Assembly: GCA_036250195.1 (NCBI GenBank)
Contig: JAVHZZ010000004.1
Location: 317,253,706 to 317,317,705 of the forward strand
From: Mixophyes australis
Taxonomy: Eukaryota; Chordata; Amphibia; Anura; Limnodynastidae
Direction: 5' to 3'
DNA length: 64,000 bases
Within the stretch, counting starts at the first letter, position 1. The number at the start of each line of letters is the position of its first letter. Below the pieces are notes generated by a model. That model was not told the DNA's origin. It saw only the letters and a program-made list of their open reading frames with translations, and did not search any database. A program made the translations under genes and the position numbers. Shown here in pieces: positions 22,528-33,564 of this stretch.

Positions 22528-23371
22528 GTGCCAATCTAAAAACATAATTGGTATTTATTAACTAAAAACAATATAACTTTCAATGAAGATGGCAGAAATA
22601 ACATAATAGGCTCCTAGCTTAGATATAATATAACAATTTATTAACAATACTGTAAGTGAAAAACTTTATAACATATTCGGACAGGGTGTGTGTGCTACCC
22701 CTCCTCCTTTACCATCTCTCTTGTTATCTTATTCACAGTTCCGTTTATTAAAGGTTTCACGGACAAACACCCTTTATATTTGTGTGACATCTCTACTAAT
22801 ATATGCTATATTGCTCTTACAACTCCTTATGATTCAGCATGTCGATTCATGTGCACACACTATTGATGTTTTACACGATTTACCGCCAGATCTGTGCTCT
22901 TCATCTGTCATAACCATCGGCTCAAAAGATTGTGACCCTGCACACTCCACAGAGATCTGCCTACACTGCTGGTCACGACTACATACACACTGCAGGATTG
23001 GAACGACATTGTCCATCATTGAACAAGATTTTTAGTCCGGTTTAAAAATCAATGCGAACAATAAGATGTGCATTGAAACGATAATCATTCATCGTTGGCG
23101 CGTACACAATAATGCGATATCAGGCTGAAAGGTTGTTTATCGTGTGATTTGCCCGATAATCAAGTGAAAAACCTGTAGTGTGTACCCAGCCTAACAATCC
23201 TATCCCCTAATTTAGGAAACTTAATTCTTAAAATAGATATGTTATAAAGTTTTTCACTTATAGCATTCTTAATACATTTTATATTTTGTTTAAACTAGTG
23301 TTATTTATGCAATATTCATTGTAAGTTATATTGTTTTTAGTTAATAGACAACAATTTTTCTTTAGATTGGC
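22528..23371. repeat. Long inverted repeat, arms about 140-150 bp, loop about 550 bp
   Basis: The left arm (22528-22678) contains gccaatctaaa, attaactaaaaacaatataa, caatgaa and gtgaaaaactttataacata. The right arm (23236-23371) is its complement, with tatgttataaagtttttcac, ttatattgtttttagttaat and tttagattggc in mirrored order. This is a large foldback element whose loop later took in other DNA. Confidence 0.85.
22845..23191. mobile_element. PIF/Harbinger-like element inside the inverted-repeat loop
   Basis: The right end gtagtgtgtacccagcc followed by taa matches the terminus of the element at 20879-21298. The left end near 22845 (gtgcacacactattgatg) is a diverged counterpart. The interior has atcgtgtgatttgcccgata-type words. 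The left boundary is approximate. Confidence 0.7.
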
Positions 23372-23504
23372 GCTCCTTGCTGTTTTATTAAGTAGGGAGC
23401 CATAGATTGATAGTAGTATAGTAGAAGGTGCAGGGTCCCCCAAGAATTGGGAGCCTCTTGCAAAGTCCTATACAAACATTATAGTGTCAAATGAAGCTCT
23501 ACAT

Positions 23505-23765
23505 CAGTAATGGCCAACCCGAAACACTTTGGGGGGCGCATAGTGCGGCCCTCTAATCTTTAAAATGGCCTCACATTACCCCTACTCTCAGCAATAAGTT
23601 AAAATGATACATTTAATTAAAGAAAGAGGCAAGTATCTGTAATAACACATCACCAAGCATTTTAGACAAGTGTTTCAAGCTACAACAAACACATCTAACA
23701 TTAAAGCAGGAAGGAGCTGAGGGCCGCAGGTGCAGGCTCAGAAAGCCGACTGTTCCCCATCATTG
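23505..23765. mobile_element. hAT-like non-autonomous element with perfect 8-bp TSD
   Basis: Begins cagtaatggccaacc and ends gttccccatcattg, and is flanked by identical ctctacat at 23497-23504 and 23766-23773. The interior has ggccctctaa and ctgagggccgcagg on opposite sides, a weak internal inverted repeat. Confidence 0.88.
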
Positions 23766-23774
23766 CTCTACATG

Positions 23775-24425
23775 AATGAAAGGTCAAACAACTTATTGTT
23801 TCAGTTGCCACAAGCTGCACAGCAAACACGTGCAACAGATAAAGAATATAAAATGAGGAGAGACAACTTAACTTTTTATCGTAGGTCCTCAGCTGTGTTA
23901 ATTAAAATACAGTGAACAGGACTAATATTTCCAAGCAGAGTTCATTTTATAAAGTGACATAATAGGAGCCTGACTCTTTAAGCATGTTGCATTAACCAAT
24001 TTCCTTTAATCAAGAAAGAAAAGAAATTTAAGTCACACAAAGTTTGCCAGAGTGTTTGATGTACATCAAGGGACTAAAATGGCACAAATACAGCATTTGC
24101 TTTGTCTCATAATTAATGTGTTGGGACACTCCTCAAACTACAAGGGAACAATCACTAGGAAAACTACTGTATAAACTGATCTACTATCTGCTTTCATCAT
24201 GCAATGATTTCAGCAGAATTGTAAGGATGGCCACACACAAGTAGATCCTGCTGCTTGGCACAAGAGGCAGGCAACAAAATTAATGTCCAGTTTAACCACA
24301 TGTCCAGTGTACAGGGGTCTTTTAGTGTGGTCAGAAGATGTCTATTTTGGGTCACACACGCTGCAATATCAAGAAAGTGGCAAGCATTATAGATTTCATA
24401 TATGTTACAAGATTTATTAGAGGAG
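23775..24425. other. Intronic DNA, nothing recognised
   Basis: AT-rich, no motifs or terminal repeats seen. Confidence 0.4.
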
Positions 24426-24427
24426 AG

Positions 24428-24719
24428 CATGCTTGCCCACTTTCCCGGAATGTCCGGGAGACTCCTGAATTCTAGGTAGGTGTCCCAAACTCCCAGGAGA
24501 GCAGGCAATTCTCCAGCATCCTGCCCACTTCCTAGTGAAGTGGCCAGAATTAGAGCCACAATTACGCAATTCGTGGAGAATCGCATCATTTTGTCCCCAC
24601 AACAAAATTATGTTTTTGTCATGGGGCAGGAACAAAATGACGAGATTGGTCGTACCCTCCCACCAAATCCAGGATCTCTGGGGTCTCCCGGAGCTCAAAA
24701 GTTGCAAGTTGGCAAGCAG
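24428..24719. mobile_element. CATACTTGCCAAC hAT-like MITE, diverged copy
   Basis: Begins catgcttgcccactttcccg and ends agttggcaagcag, with family words gaatgtccgggagactcc and cacttcctagtgaagtgg. The flanks are purine-rich on both sides (gaggagag and agagaaga), so a TSD cannot be judged. Reading frames on both strands here are by-products. Confidence 0.8.
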
Positions 24720-25475
24720 AGAGAAGAGAGTGAACTGGCAACTATTTATTTTCCATTTGCTATACTCGTATCAAGAACATTGTTTTATTTTTAACTTACA
24801 TGATACTCCCAATGAATGCTTGGGGATTTCTTTATAGTAATTACCCTAAATAGTATGTTGATATTCTTCTGGATTATGCGCAGGTTTCTGAAAATCCTGA
24901 ACACTCAGGTCCTGGTACACTATTCATGGAATCTGCTGGTACCAATGACATGATAGAATTATAGCAGGGCAGTGGAGGGCATGGGAGAAGACTTTGTCAA
25001 GGCTTAAATTGGACTCTTGCCCACTTGGTAAATTCACGTCTGGGAAAACTACAAGTTTCATGTCACTCAATAATTAGTAACATTCCTATTGAAAACTTAA
25101 TTTATCACATGTATTCAATAAATGAGTGATGCAACGTGTTGTTTAGCAAATACTTCTATGTAAAAAAAATTCCTTTCCCGTAAGCAGATTTACTACTTAG
25201 AGGGAGAAGTGTGATAGTATGTGGGAAGCATTTTTACCCTGAGTTCTCATTTAAGTACATATACTATGTGTTTTATAAGTTACTTGATGGAACATTACAT
25301 TCCTATATGCCATTCCCATGTGAAAATGTAAATGCATCAAAAGCACACACACATATAAATAAATAAATAAATAAATATATACAGTACACAAATATATATA
25401 CATTTATATATATAACAGCAGTCTCATTGATGGGAAAATTAAACTGTTTGTGTTCCAATAACAAATGGTTCTATA
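24720..25475. other. AT-rich intronic DNA
   Basis: Contains an (AAAT)n tract at 25355-25380 followed by TA-rich repeats. No gene seen. Confidence 0.45.
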
Positions 25476-25484
25476 TATTTGTAA

Positions 25485-25680
25485 AAAGATACAATAATAT
25501 GCAAAAGTTTTAGGCAGGTGTGGAAAAAATGCTGCAAAGTAAGGATGCTTTCAAAAATAGAAGTGTTAATAGTTTATTTTTATCAATTAACAAAATGCAA
25601 AGTGAATGAACAAAAGAGAAATTTAAATCAAATCAATATTTAGTCTTTGACCTTGGGGACATCTAATATTCTTTTGTTAT
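25485..25680. mobile_element. DNA-transposon end fragment (known vertebrate repeat type)
   Basis: The run aatatgcaaaagttttaggc, then gctgcaaagtaaggatgctt, then aaaatgcaaagtgaatgaac, is a pattern I recognise from a widespread fish and amphibian DNA-transposon terminus. The opposite end was not found. Confidence 0.45.
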
Positions 25681-25753
25681 GTGGATTACAATATCCAATA
25701 TGATACACAGCAAAACAAAAAGTGACAGGGTCATGGGCTCAGCAAGCTGGATC

Positions 25754-25990
25754 AGGGGTCAGCTTGTAGGTCAGCTTGGACAAATAATGCCCCCCACCAG
25801 ACAATGGTACCACAATAACAATAAGGTATTATGGTCTCCAGACAGCATTTTAAGAATTATATATCTTGTACTGGCTTTAAGGGAGCATCTCCTTAAAGCC
25901 AGTAGATCTAATAGTTGAACAGAAATAACTGGAGACCTTAGTACCTGATCGATTGGAGCCACTGTCTGGTGTGGGGCAGAGGTGACCCCT
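25754..25990. mobile_element. Palindromic MITE (foldback element)
   Basis: Mirrored complementary segments extend outward from a perfect 14-bp stem (tactggctttaagg at 25869-25882 with 25891-25904): ggtctccag/ctggagacc, ccagacaatgg/ccactgtctgg, tgcccccc/ggggca and aggggtca/tgacccct. The whole element is about 235 bp with mismatches in the outer arms. Confidence 0.75.
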
Positions 25991-26059
25991 TATGTGGTCT
26001 ATTGTCAGATGACTCTTGGAAATATATTTCTACCTGTGCACAATAAACCTAAGAGCATT

Positions 26060-26490
26060 TGATCTATTAAAGATTTTTGATTCATCCAGTTCCCTCCATA
26101 CTATATGTCTGTCATTTCTATACCCTGCGGCCTGTGTTACTGGTGGTGCAATGGGCGTCACACTGCTCCATCTTCTAATGGCTACTTCCAGCAGGATAAC
26201 ACTCCATGCCACACAGCACTCATCATCTCAAGCTGGTTTCACAAACATGACAATAAGTTCAGTGTACTCCAATGGCCTCCACGGTCAAGAGGTCTTCATC
26301 ACCACCTTTGGGATATGGTGGAACAGGAGATTAGCGGCATGAATGTGCAGGCAACAAATCTGCAGCAACTGCATGATGCTATCATGTCACCATGGACCAT
26401 CTCTAAGGAATGTTCCAGCACTTTATTTAATCCATGATGGTCCTATCCAGTACTAGAAACGTGTACCTAATAAAGTGGCCACTGAATGTG
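26060..26490 (+). mobile_element. Tc1-like transposon 3' portion (transposase C-terminal pseudogene plus TIR)
   Basis: The translation NGYFQQDNTPCHTALIISSW, continuing to WFHKHDNKFSVLQWPP, then HLWDMVEQEI and ATNLQQLHDAIMSPW, matches the C-terminal DDE portion of a Tc1 transposase. The second catalytic Asp (QQDN) is kept, but the segment that should carry the final DLNPIEH motif is altered and shortened (RSRGLHH before HLWD). The terminal repeat ctaataaagtggccactga near 26468 is a familiar Tc1 TIR. The 5' half is absent or unrecognisable. Confidence 0.88.
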
Positions 26491-26499
26491 TATGTACAC

Positions 26500-27815
26500 A
26501 TTATCCTACTATTGGAGTCACAGTGAGTTAAAGTATATTTTTAATAAATATCCACTTTGATGCACCTACAAAAAGTTACTACTGGTGTCAAACATTGGGA
26601 AGTCATTTTTATAGATGCCAATAGTAGCACATCTTTGTTGGCTTCCTGAGAGATCCTGCCAGCTACTAGATTTGACTGACTGGATCCTGGCAGCTACATT
26701 ATGTTGTCTCATCCACATCTGTTTATAAATGAGTATAACTTATAAAGGTGCTCCATCTAAACCTAAACATAGTCAATATCAAGTGAAATGATGTTCGTCA
26801 CCCATCACTACTCTCCACTTTCACCTGGTCCAGTAAAACGTGTTTTTTTCCCTCTAACTTGCAATGGATATAACAGCTCATGGCTGCAATTGCTAAACTA
26901 ATTTGTTTGATCTTGGATTTGATAGCTCTCCCTTTCCAAACATAGATTGGACTTTAATATTTAAATCAACTTGACAGGGGACAACACCAAAAGGGGCAGC
27001 AGAGCTGAGTACAACTAATTACCAGTGTTTTTTTTATTTTCTAATTAAATAAGTAACTGTGAAACAAACAACCACTACTGTAAAATGCTTTCTATGCCAC
27101 ACATATCACTTACAAAATAGAAGAAAATCAACACATCACTTATGACAATTTATTTCTCTTTTAGTGCTGATTGTCACAAAAAATTGCTTTTCTAATGACA
27201 ATAAACACAAAAAACTAATGTAAGAGAATCAGATAACATGTAAAAATTTAATAATCCAGCATTTAATTTATTAATTCTGTATAATTGTTACCAGTTTGGT
27301 GTGATTACATTTTACTCAATGCCCTTTAAATGCCTCCAAAACCCATTAGGCGATCTGTTAAAATAATCAGTCCAGTCGCTTATCAGATAAGCTACACGGT
27401 ACAGTATGTGCTCATTAGGGTCATTATGTCTGCATTCTAAATAAAAAATCTACTCTACTTAAAATAATATAACATCCCACATAACATAGATCCTATACAT
27501 ACTGACAACAGATTTACTAGTATGGATGTGTCTGTATGGCAGCAAGTTTTCAAGGGCAGCAAAATATAAAATACAAATTGTAACTGTAAATGATGGGGTT
27601 TTAGCTTGTTTGTAAACCTAAAAATCCAATGTGACAATATTTGTTTTCTCTATGTACACTATTTATATACAAATGTTTATGGTAGTTTAAGTAAGAGATG
27701 AGGGGATTCCAATTTCAGGTTTTCACTCAGACAAAAGAATATTTAGGAATACTCTTGTCAACGATTTGAAATAATAGGAAAACTACTTGTACATGTATAG
27801 CTCACTGAAGAGCAA
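26500..27815. other. AT-rich intronic DNA, nothing recognised
   Basis: No motifs, terminal repeats or tandem arrays seen. Confidence 0.45.
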
Positions 27816-27821
27816 ATGTCT

Positions 27822-28038
27822 GCATTATTATTACTAATACCCTTTGTTTATTTAGAGACAACATAGCTGACAGTGCTGCACAATCATATTACACACCCAG
27901 CACAGAGAATTTGTAATCATTCATAGCAATCCCTGCACCACTGGAGCTTACAGTCTAAATTCCCTAACAGCAAACTAGAGCATCCAGAGGAAACCCATAC
28001 AAACACAGGAAGAACATACAAACTCCACACAGATAGGG
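27822..28038 (+). repeat. Dispersed frog-type repeat, diverged copy without CA tract
   Basis: Shares gagcttacagtctaaattcc, gaggaaacccatacaaacac and acaaactccacacagatag with the repeats at 46322 and 62539. It lacks the CA microsatellite that those copies carry after the cagtcta word. Confidence 0.65.
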
Positions 28039-28100
28039 CATAAGTAAAATATGTTGTAAGCAAAGATGGGCAAATATAAAGATAATTTAAGATGGAGAAG

Positions 28101-28413
28101 CATACTTGCCAACTCTCCCGGAATGTCCGGGAGACTCCCGCATTTTGAGAGAGTCTCCCGGACTCCCGGGCGAGTGTGGCAAAATCCCGGATCTGCCCAC
28201 TTCCTAGTGAAGTGGGCAGAATTAGGTCACAAACGCCGCGATTCCTGGTGAATCGCGGCGTTTGGCCCCGCCCCCTCTGTCAAATGACGCATTTTGCGTC
28301 ATGACGTCGTGGGGGCGGGTCCAAAATGACACGGATTTTGGAGGCCCGCCCCCCATGACGCCCACCTCCCCCGCAGGCTCCCGGATACCAACATTGTAAA
28401 GTTGGTAAGTATG
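28101..28413. mobile_element. CATACTTGCCAAC hAT-like MITE with perfect 8-bp TSD
   Basis: Begins catacttgccaactctcccg and ends aaagttggtaagtatg, and is flanked by tggagaag at 28093-28100 and 28414-28421. The interior is rich in CpG and has mirrored cgccgcgattc/gaatcgcggcg and cccgcc/ggcggg segments. No protein. Confidence 0.95.
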
Positions 28414-28421
28414 TGGAGAAG

Positions 28422-29435
28422 TCCTTTCAACACTTCTATCCATACTGACATCAACGGGTTGTACAATAACTTTCATGAGGTAAGTGACGCTCTATAATAC
28501 AGCGAGCCGTATGACCAGATGCCTGATTCACACAGCACTACATCTTATGTAAGGGAAACACTGCTGCTGTCACCTCATACATCTGTCAGCTCTCTGGAAT
28601 GTTCCATTCTGGCCACATGTCATGGGGGAGGTCAAGTCACATTTTTCAAACTGTTTATATTTTGTGAAGCAGAATGTGGTCCCAGCCTATTACATATTAA
28701 TAGTTCATAAGGTCTCTGCGACCTTTCTGCCTAGCACAGCAAGGGCATCTTTTGGAATAATAAAAAAAATAACCCTGATTGTTGATAATGACTCAAATGC
28801 ACAGAAATATCATAGAGTTAACATGACATCTTTCTGTGTATGTGAGAACAAATATGTATACTCAGTAAACCTTTAATAAGTTCATTACTGGATGCTGCCA
28901 TACAGTATTTCAGTGAAAGATTGTCCAGTATTCCAAGCCATTGGCTTGGATGAGTGAAGAAGTTCTATGAGCTAAAATTTATGCAGCAGATGACATTTTT
29001 ATAGTATATTTTCCTTTTTATAATACATGTTTAAAAAACAAACACACAATGCTCTAATTATCTTGCTCACACATATAAAGCACAGTAATAACACAGTTTC
29101 CTAGACTCCCAGAATTCCCAGAAGGTTATAAGAGTCTGAAAGTGTGAGTGATAGTCATATTATTATAGCAACCACAAGTGAATAACAAAATAACTGCTTA
29201 TTAGACAAAGCATTAATATATGTTTAATATACGCTTAGTTCCATTTTAGATTGGATCTGTCACCCCAACACCGGTGGCATGAAATAAACTTTTATAACTG
29301 TAGGGTTTATTTTACTACTACTATAACTGAAAACATGTATAGTACGGCCATCCACAGCAACCAATCAGACACTTGATTTCATTAGTTAATTGTTGATTGG
29401 GCACATAACTCTGATATATTTATCAATAGATCCCC
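28422..29435. other. Intronic DNA
   Basis: No gene recognised. A short piece at 29350-29410 (caaccaatcagac ... gattgggcaca) resembles a common frog repeat fragment. Confidence 0.4.
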
Positions 29436-29990
29436 GTTAACATAGTTGATGAGGTTGAAAAAAGACACCAGTCCACCAAGTTCACCCTATTTTGGATCTC
29501 CAGCGATCCTGCACTTATATTTGAAATTGATCCAGAGTAAGCAACCGCCAATCTGTTTCAATTGTGAAAATCCCCCCAGACTCAATATTGCAGTCCTATT
29601 TTTACCCTATATCCCCTACTATCCTACATTTTAATTAACGGTCATATCCCTGGATACACCTTTTCGCTAAAAATTTGTCTAACCCTTTCTTAAACATATC
29701 TATTGAATCTGCCATCACAGCCTTCCCTGGCAATGAATTTCATATCTTGACTGCCCTTACTGTAAAGAACATCTTCCTTTGCTGGTTGTGAAATTTCCTC
29801 TCCTCTAACCTTAGGGGGTGACCACGTGTCCTGTGTATAGTCCTTGGGGTAAAAAGTTCCCATGAAAGTTCTCTGTATTGACCCCTAATGTATTTGTACA
29901 TAGTAATCATATCTCCCCTTAGACGCCTCTTTTCTAAAGTAAACATGCCTAAACTGTCTCACCTTTCCTCATAACTTAATGACTCCATAC
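29436..29990 (-). mobile_element. CR1/L2/Rex-type LINE, 3' end remnant
   Basis: On the reverse strand the frame contains FTLEKRRLRGDMITMYKYIRG, then ELFTPR, RTRGHPLRLEERKFHNQQRK and MFFTVRAV. This is the C-terminal 'thumb' region of a non-LTR reverse transcriptase polyprotein of the CR1/L2/Rex group. It is followed downstream (towards 29436) by decayed ADSIDMFKKGLDKFLAKR-type sequence. It is 5'-truncated, the usual state for such LINEs. Confidence 0.85.
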
Positions 29991-31211
29991 ACTTTATCAA
30001 TTTTGTCGCCTTTGTTAGCTTTTAGCAACGATACTTTATCCTTGTCGCCACAATTTATCAACACTGGGGAAGTAGAGCAATAGTCAGTTGCCTTGGCAAT
30101 ACTGACCAGGAGAGTAAAGTTTAAATTACTGTCTATATGTGCATGCGCGACCCAGATTTGGGTTTTCAGTTCCACTTGTCAAATTTTTTTTTTTTTTTTA
30201 AAATAGACAAAAAAAATAAAATAAATACTGAAAAACGTCTCACCTTAAACAGTGGTTTATTGAGCTAGTAAAACATGTTTTCAATTATTTGATTTGACAA
30301 GTATTGCGGCGAGTGCCCCCATGATATTTGTTAAATAGACTCTTCCATGCAAACACATGGGGATACCACTGAGGGTGAAAGTCAGCAGTGTTATAGCTGG
30401 CAGTAACACTTTGTAGCATATGGCGAAACAAGATAAGCCTTTATAAATCAGCCCCTGTGTGCGCTGTACACAGAGTGTGATTTTGGTAATTTCATAATTT
30501 ATTCTTCTTCAAGAACTCAAATTGCAGGGGCCAACTCTGGGGTTCATGTAGAGTTGGATGCAAATTTTCTACATATAATATGCTTTTTTACTTCTGTGCA
30601 TGCCCACCGAGTACTAGTTATGGCCATATGAAGACTGAGCCTCATCTTGTGATTATAGCCGATTGTGACTCTTTATGTCTGAAAAGGTGGAAGGGGGAAG
30701 CAGAGAGCATGATGAGTATGTTGGTGTAAATGCATTTTATGTAGACTCAGAAGTATATGTCCATGCCATGAGATAGGAAACTTGCGGGTGCTGAATCACT
30801 GGAGTAAGTTACGACTTGTAATAATGCTGATCAGCTTAGATGTGTCTGACTCAAAATATCTGTGTAAAATGTGTCCTTTTTCTGGATGCAATTTCCTTTT
30901 TTTTTTAAGCAGAAATTGCACCCAACTCTACATTAGGCCTTTTACGCTTATACTACCAGTATACTGAAGCCACTGGCATTAAGAAACAGCTAGAGAAATA
31001 AGAGACAAATTAAGAACAAGATAAAGAACAGAATTAGTAAGTATTTTGTGAACAAAAAGCCAGTGTAGTATAGAAATGTTTTATATACTATTGAATTAGA
31101 AAATGTTATTTCTTGGTGACAGGTGTGCTTTAAATTCAAGGTAATTTCTGGTTAAAACTGCAGAAAGCACAGTTAACATTAAAAGAGTATAAAAGCAATA
31201 TATGTACAAAC
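29991..31211. other. Intronic DNA next to the PDZ exon
   Basis: Holds a T homopolymer near 30186 and AT-rich sequence. It is immediately downstream of the PDLIM-like exon in transcription order. No further exon seen. Confidence 0.45.
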
Positions 31212-31363
31212 CTGTTCAGGGAAAGTATCAGGTGGCTTGAACAACCCTTAATCTTGTTTTGTGCCTGTAGATGAGTCATGTTCTCTGTGCTCTCCCCATT
31301 GATTTCCAGAATGACATCTCCTGGGTATAGGTTAGCCAGAGCTGCCTTGCTTCCGGGATTAAT
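31212..31363 (-). CDS. pdlim4: Internal exon of a PDLIM-family gene (PDZ domain, second half), PDLIM4-like
   Basis: The reverse strand encodes 50 codons plus two bases, beginning I-N-P-GSKAALANLYPGDVI and continuing through EINGESTENMTHLQAQ to NKIKGC and HLILSLNR. This is the pattern of the second PDZ-coding exon of ALP-subfamily proteins (PDLIM1, PDLIM3, PDLIM4), where GSKAA.ANL.PGDVI, the INGEST loop and the MTH..AQN.IK helix are hallmarks. These proteins bind alpha-actinin at stress fibres and Z-discs through the PDZ domain and carry a C-terminal LIM domain. A pyrimidine-rich tract ending in gtgcag precedes the exon and AG|gtttgt follows it, so it enters in phase 0 and leaves in phase 2. 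The PGD, GESTE and LS residues favour PDLIM4; ANL and NMTHL also fit PDLIM1. The Tyr before PGD is Cys in the mammalian proteins as I remember them. No stop or frameshift is present. The exon is certain as PDLIM family; the paralogue is less sure. Confidence 0.9.
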
Positions 31364-32868
31364 CTGCACAGGAAGAGGAACAATAGGTGTGTGGTGTTAA
31401 AGTCCTATATATATAAATATATAGACAATTTAAAATGTAGCACTGTCCTAGACAAGTAACTGAAGTGCCCGTAAAATGCTATCTGTCTCTGTCCCAAGCA
31501 TTTGTACACATGGCCTTGATATGCATTTTCCTGGAAAGAACTAATTTAAAATCCAAACAATCTGAATGATTTGTTTACTGCAGAGAATTGTCAGAGTCTC
31601 AGATTTGGAAGCATTGAAAGTGAAAATGGAAAGCTCATCTACGATACAGTCAATACTTTTTAGTAACATATCAGATCTCAATTTGAAAAGTTTCATAACA
31701 CTGACTTAAATCAGAGGTAGAGAAACTTTTATCTTAGATGATTATGTTTGCTGACTTCGAGCGAATACAAAGATTGCTGCCAATGGAGGTGTATGATAAG
31801 ACTTTTTATACTATAAGTGCAAATTCAGGTGCCACTGCAGATATTTCTCCATTGTTATGAGTTACAGTATAATACAATTCAGAATACATCACAATTTCCA
31901 TAATAAAAAATGTATTTAACTTCTTAAATAAGCCAAAGAAAGTTCATTACAAAACTGTATTTCGACAACCGCTATGTTATAATATCAATATGCCACGAAT
32001 CACCCTGTCACATCCACCCCAGCGCTAGCACCATCAACCTCCTCTCTGGGATATCCAGGTAAAAAACTATGCAATGAAGGATGTGTGCTTTGACATTTCC
32101 TATGCTAAGTATAAAGGAGGAAGCATTATAATGTATCACAATGCATCATGTTCACTTATAAGATTCTTCCTGAGACCATTTCTCCTGTATAGAAATATGA
32201 GGAGTGAAATGACTAGCCTAAGCAAAATATGTCCTGCCCATCAGTTTTTCATTAGAGATGTTATACTGATTACAGAGTTCAGCTGGTTTAATATTACAAT
32301 ATATTATATATAATATTATATTGTAGTTATAATCTCCCTTTTCACGACTCTCATCTTCTGACCAGCAGGACATTATTAGTGGCAAATGATGATGTAAAAT
32401 GATGATAAAAGGCCTGGCCATAGCTTGGGAAAAATAACATCTGTCTGGGAAAGATGAAACATGTGTGTTCAGAGACAAGGCAACTCTGAACTGAAGCCTT
32501 TTAATAGTTTAATTACAAACCATCCTGTTCCACATATATGTATATTAGCCTGCTATGACTTATTGAAAAATGTGTCTATTGTGGTAATAATGTTCTACCC
32601 GCCAAAAAACAATCTCTACCATGTCAAGGGAAATACATAACATAATGTCAACCTTAAACTAGACTGTTTCATTACAATAACTTTTGTCGGAATTCTTAGT
32701 GATGATGAATGGTCTGTTTTTTGGGATCTATTTTAATTATTTGAAACTGGATGTTAGGTTTTGTAGAGTTAATCTGGTGGATTTTAGTAGCAGGAGGAAA
32801 TGCAAAGTCTTTTAGTGAGCAAAATTCCTTCTCCTTATAGGAGTTTAGTCCATAAAAGCGTCTAGATT
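31364..32868. other. Intronic DNA upstream of the PDZ exon
   Basis: The first 20 bases form the polypyrimidine tract and AG acceptor (reverse strand). Beyond that the sequence is AT-rich without recognised repeats. Confidence 0.5.
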
Positions 32869-32874
32869 ACTATG

Positions 32875-33098
32875 CAGTGGCGCACGCAGGGGGGGGTTTC
32901 TGAGTCTCTAGAAACCCCCCACCCTGCGCTAACTAAGTGGCCACTGTCCTATACAGCAGCCGCGGCGCTGTCAAAGAAGCGTCCGCGGCGGTGCTGTATA
33001 CAATACAGACGCTTGCGCAGCAGCTCTCGCTCATTTTTTTTTTTTTGGGTCGGCGGGGGGAAACCCCCCCCCCCCTGACAATCCTCCGTGCGCCACTG
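32875..33098. mobile_element. CAGGGGCGCA-terminus DNA transposon with 5-bp TSD (copy 2)
   Basis: Begins cagtggcgcacgcagg and ends ccgtgcgccactg, flanked by ctatg at 32870-32874 and 33099-33103. It shares the cores tatacagcagccgcggcgct and aagcgtccgcggcggtgctg with the other copies. Confidence 0.88.
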
Positions 33099-33219
33099 CT
33101 ATGGTAAAAAAATCCAGCACGGTAGTCAGTTAGAGTCAAAAAGGTTAAGAGCCAGGAGGTAGTCATGGGCTACTAAGTAGTAGAGGAAGGTCATATAGTC
33201 AGATGAATCATTCTTCATC

Positions 33220-33560
33220 ATGTTCTCAACAAGAACTCTACAGCACTGAATGCTTGTCTCCAACACTCAAAGATCTTGATGGATCTGTAATATTACGGGA
33301 TGCATTTTCCTGCCATGGTTTTGGTGCAGTCATTACCTTAGAAGGCAAGTCAATACAAAATTCTACTTAATGGTACTGAGTCTTCACTCCATGTTGCACC
33401 AATTGTTCCCTGATGGGATGGGTGCCTTCCATGATAACAGTGGCCTCATCCACACAGCATATGTGGTCACCCAATGGTTCTATGAACATGGCACTGATGT
33501 AATTTATATGTCATAGACTTCTGGGTCAACAGACGTAAACTCAATTAAGCATTTATGGGG
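33220..33560 (+). mobile_element. Tc1/mariner-like transposase remnant
   Basis: In pieces the translation gives ILRDAFSCHGFGAVITLEGK, then after frameshifts DDNSGLIHTAYVVTQWF-like and EHGTDVIYM, then NSIKHLWGIF. The order (WG.FS..G.G, DDN..IHTA..V..WF.EH, N.I.HLWG) is that of a Tc1/mariner DDE transposase distinct from the others in this window. It is short and broken. Confidence 0.7.
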
Positions 33561-33564
33561 TATT

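Larger units (their letters stand above)
1..31211 (-). other. Inferred downstream intron of the PDLIM-like gene (extends past the window)
   Basis: This follows the donor AG|gtttgt of the PDZ exon. The next ALP-family exon (a WSP-type motif followed by a short linker) was not recognised anywhere left of the exon, so this side is also read as intron of at least 31 kb. It could include the end of the gene if the transcript is unusual. It is made of repeat remnants and AT-rich unique DNA. Confidence 0.5.
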
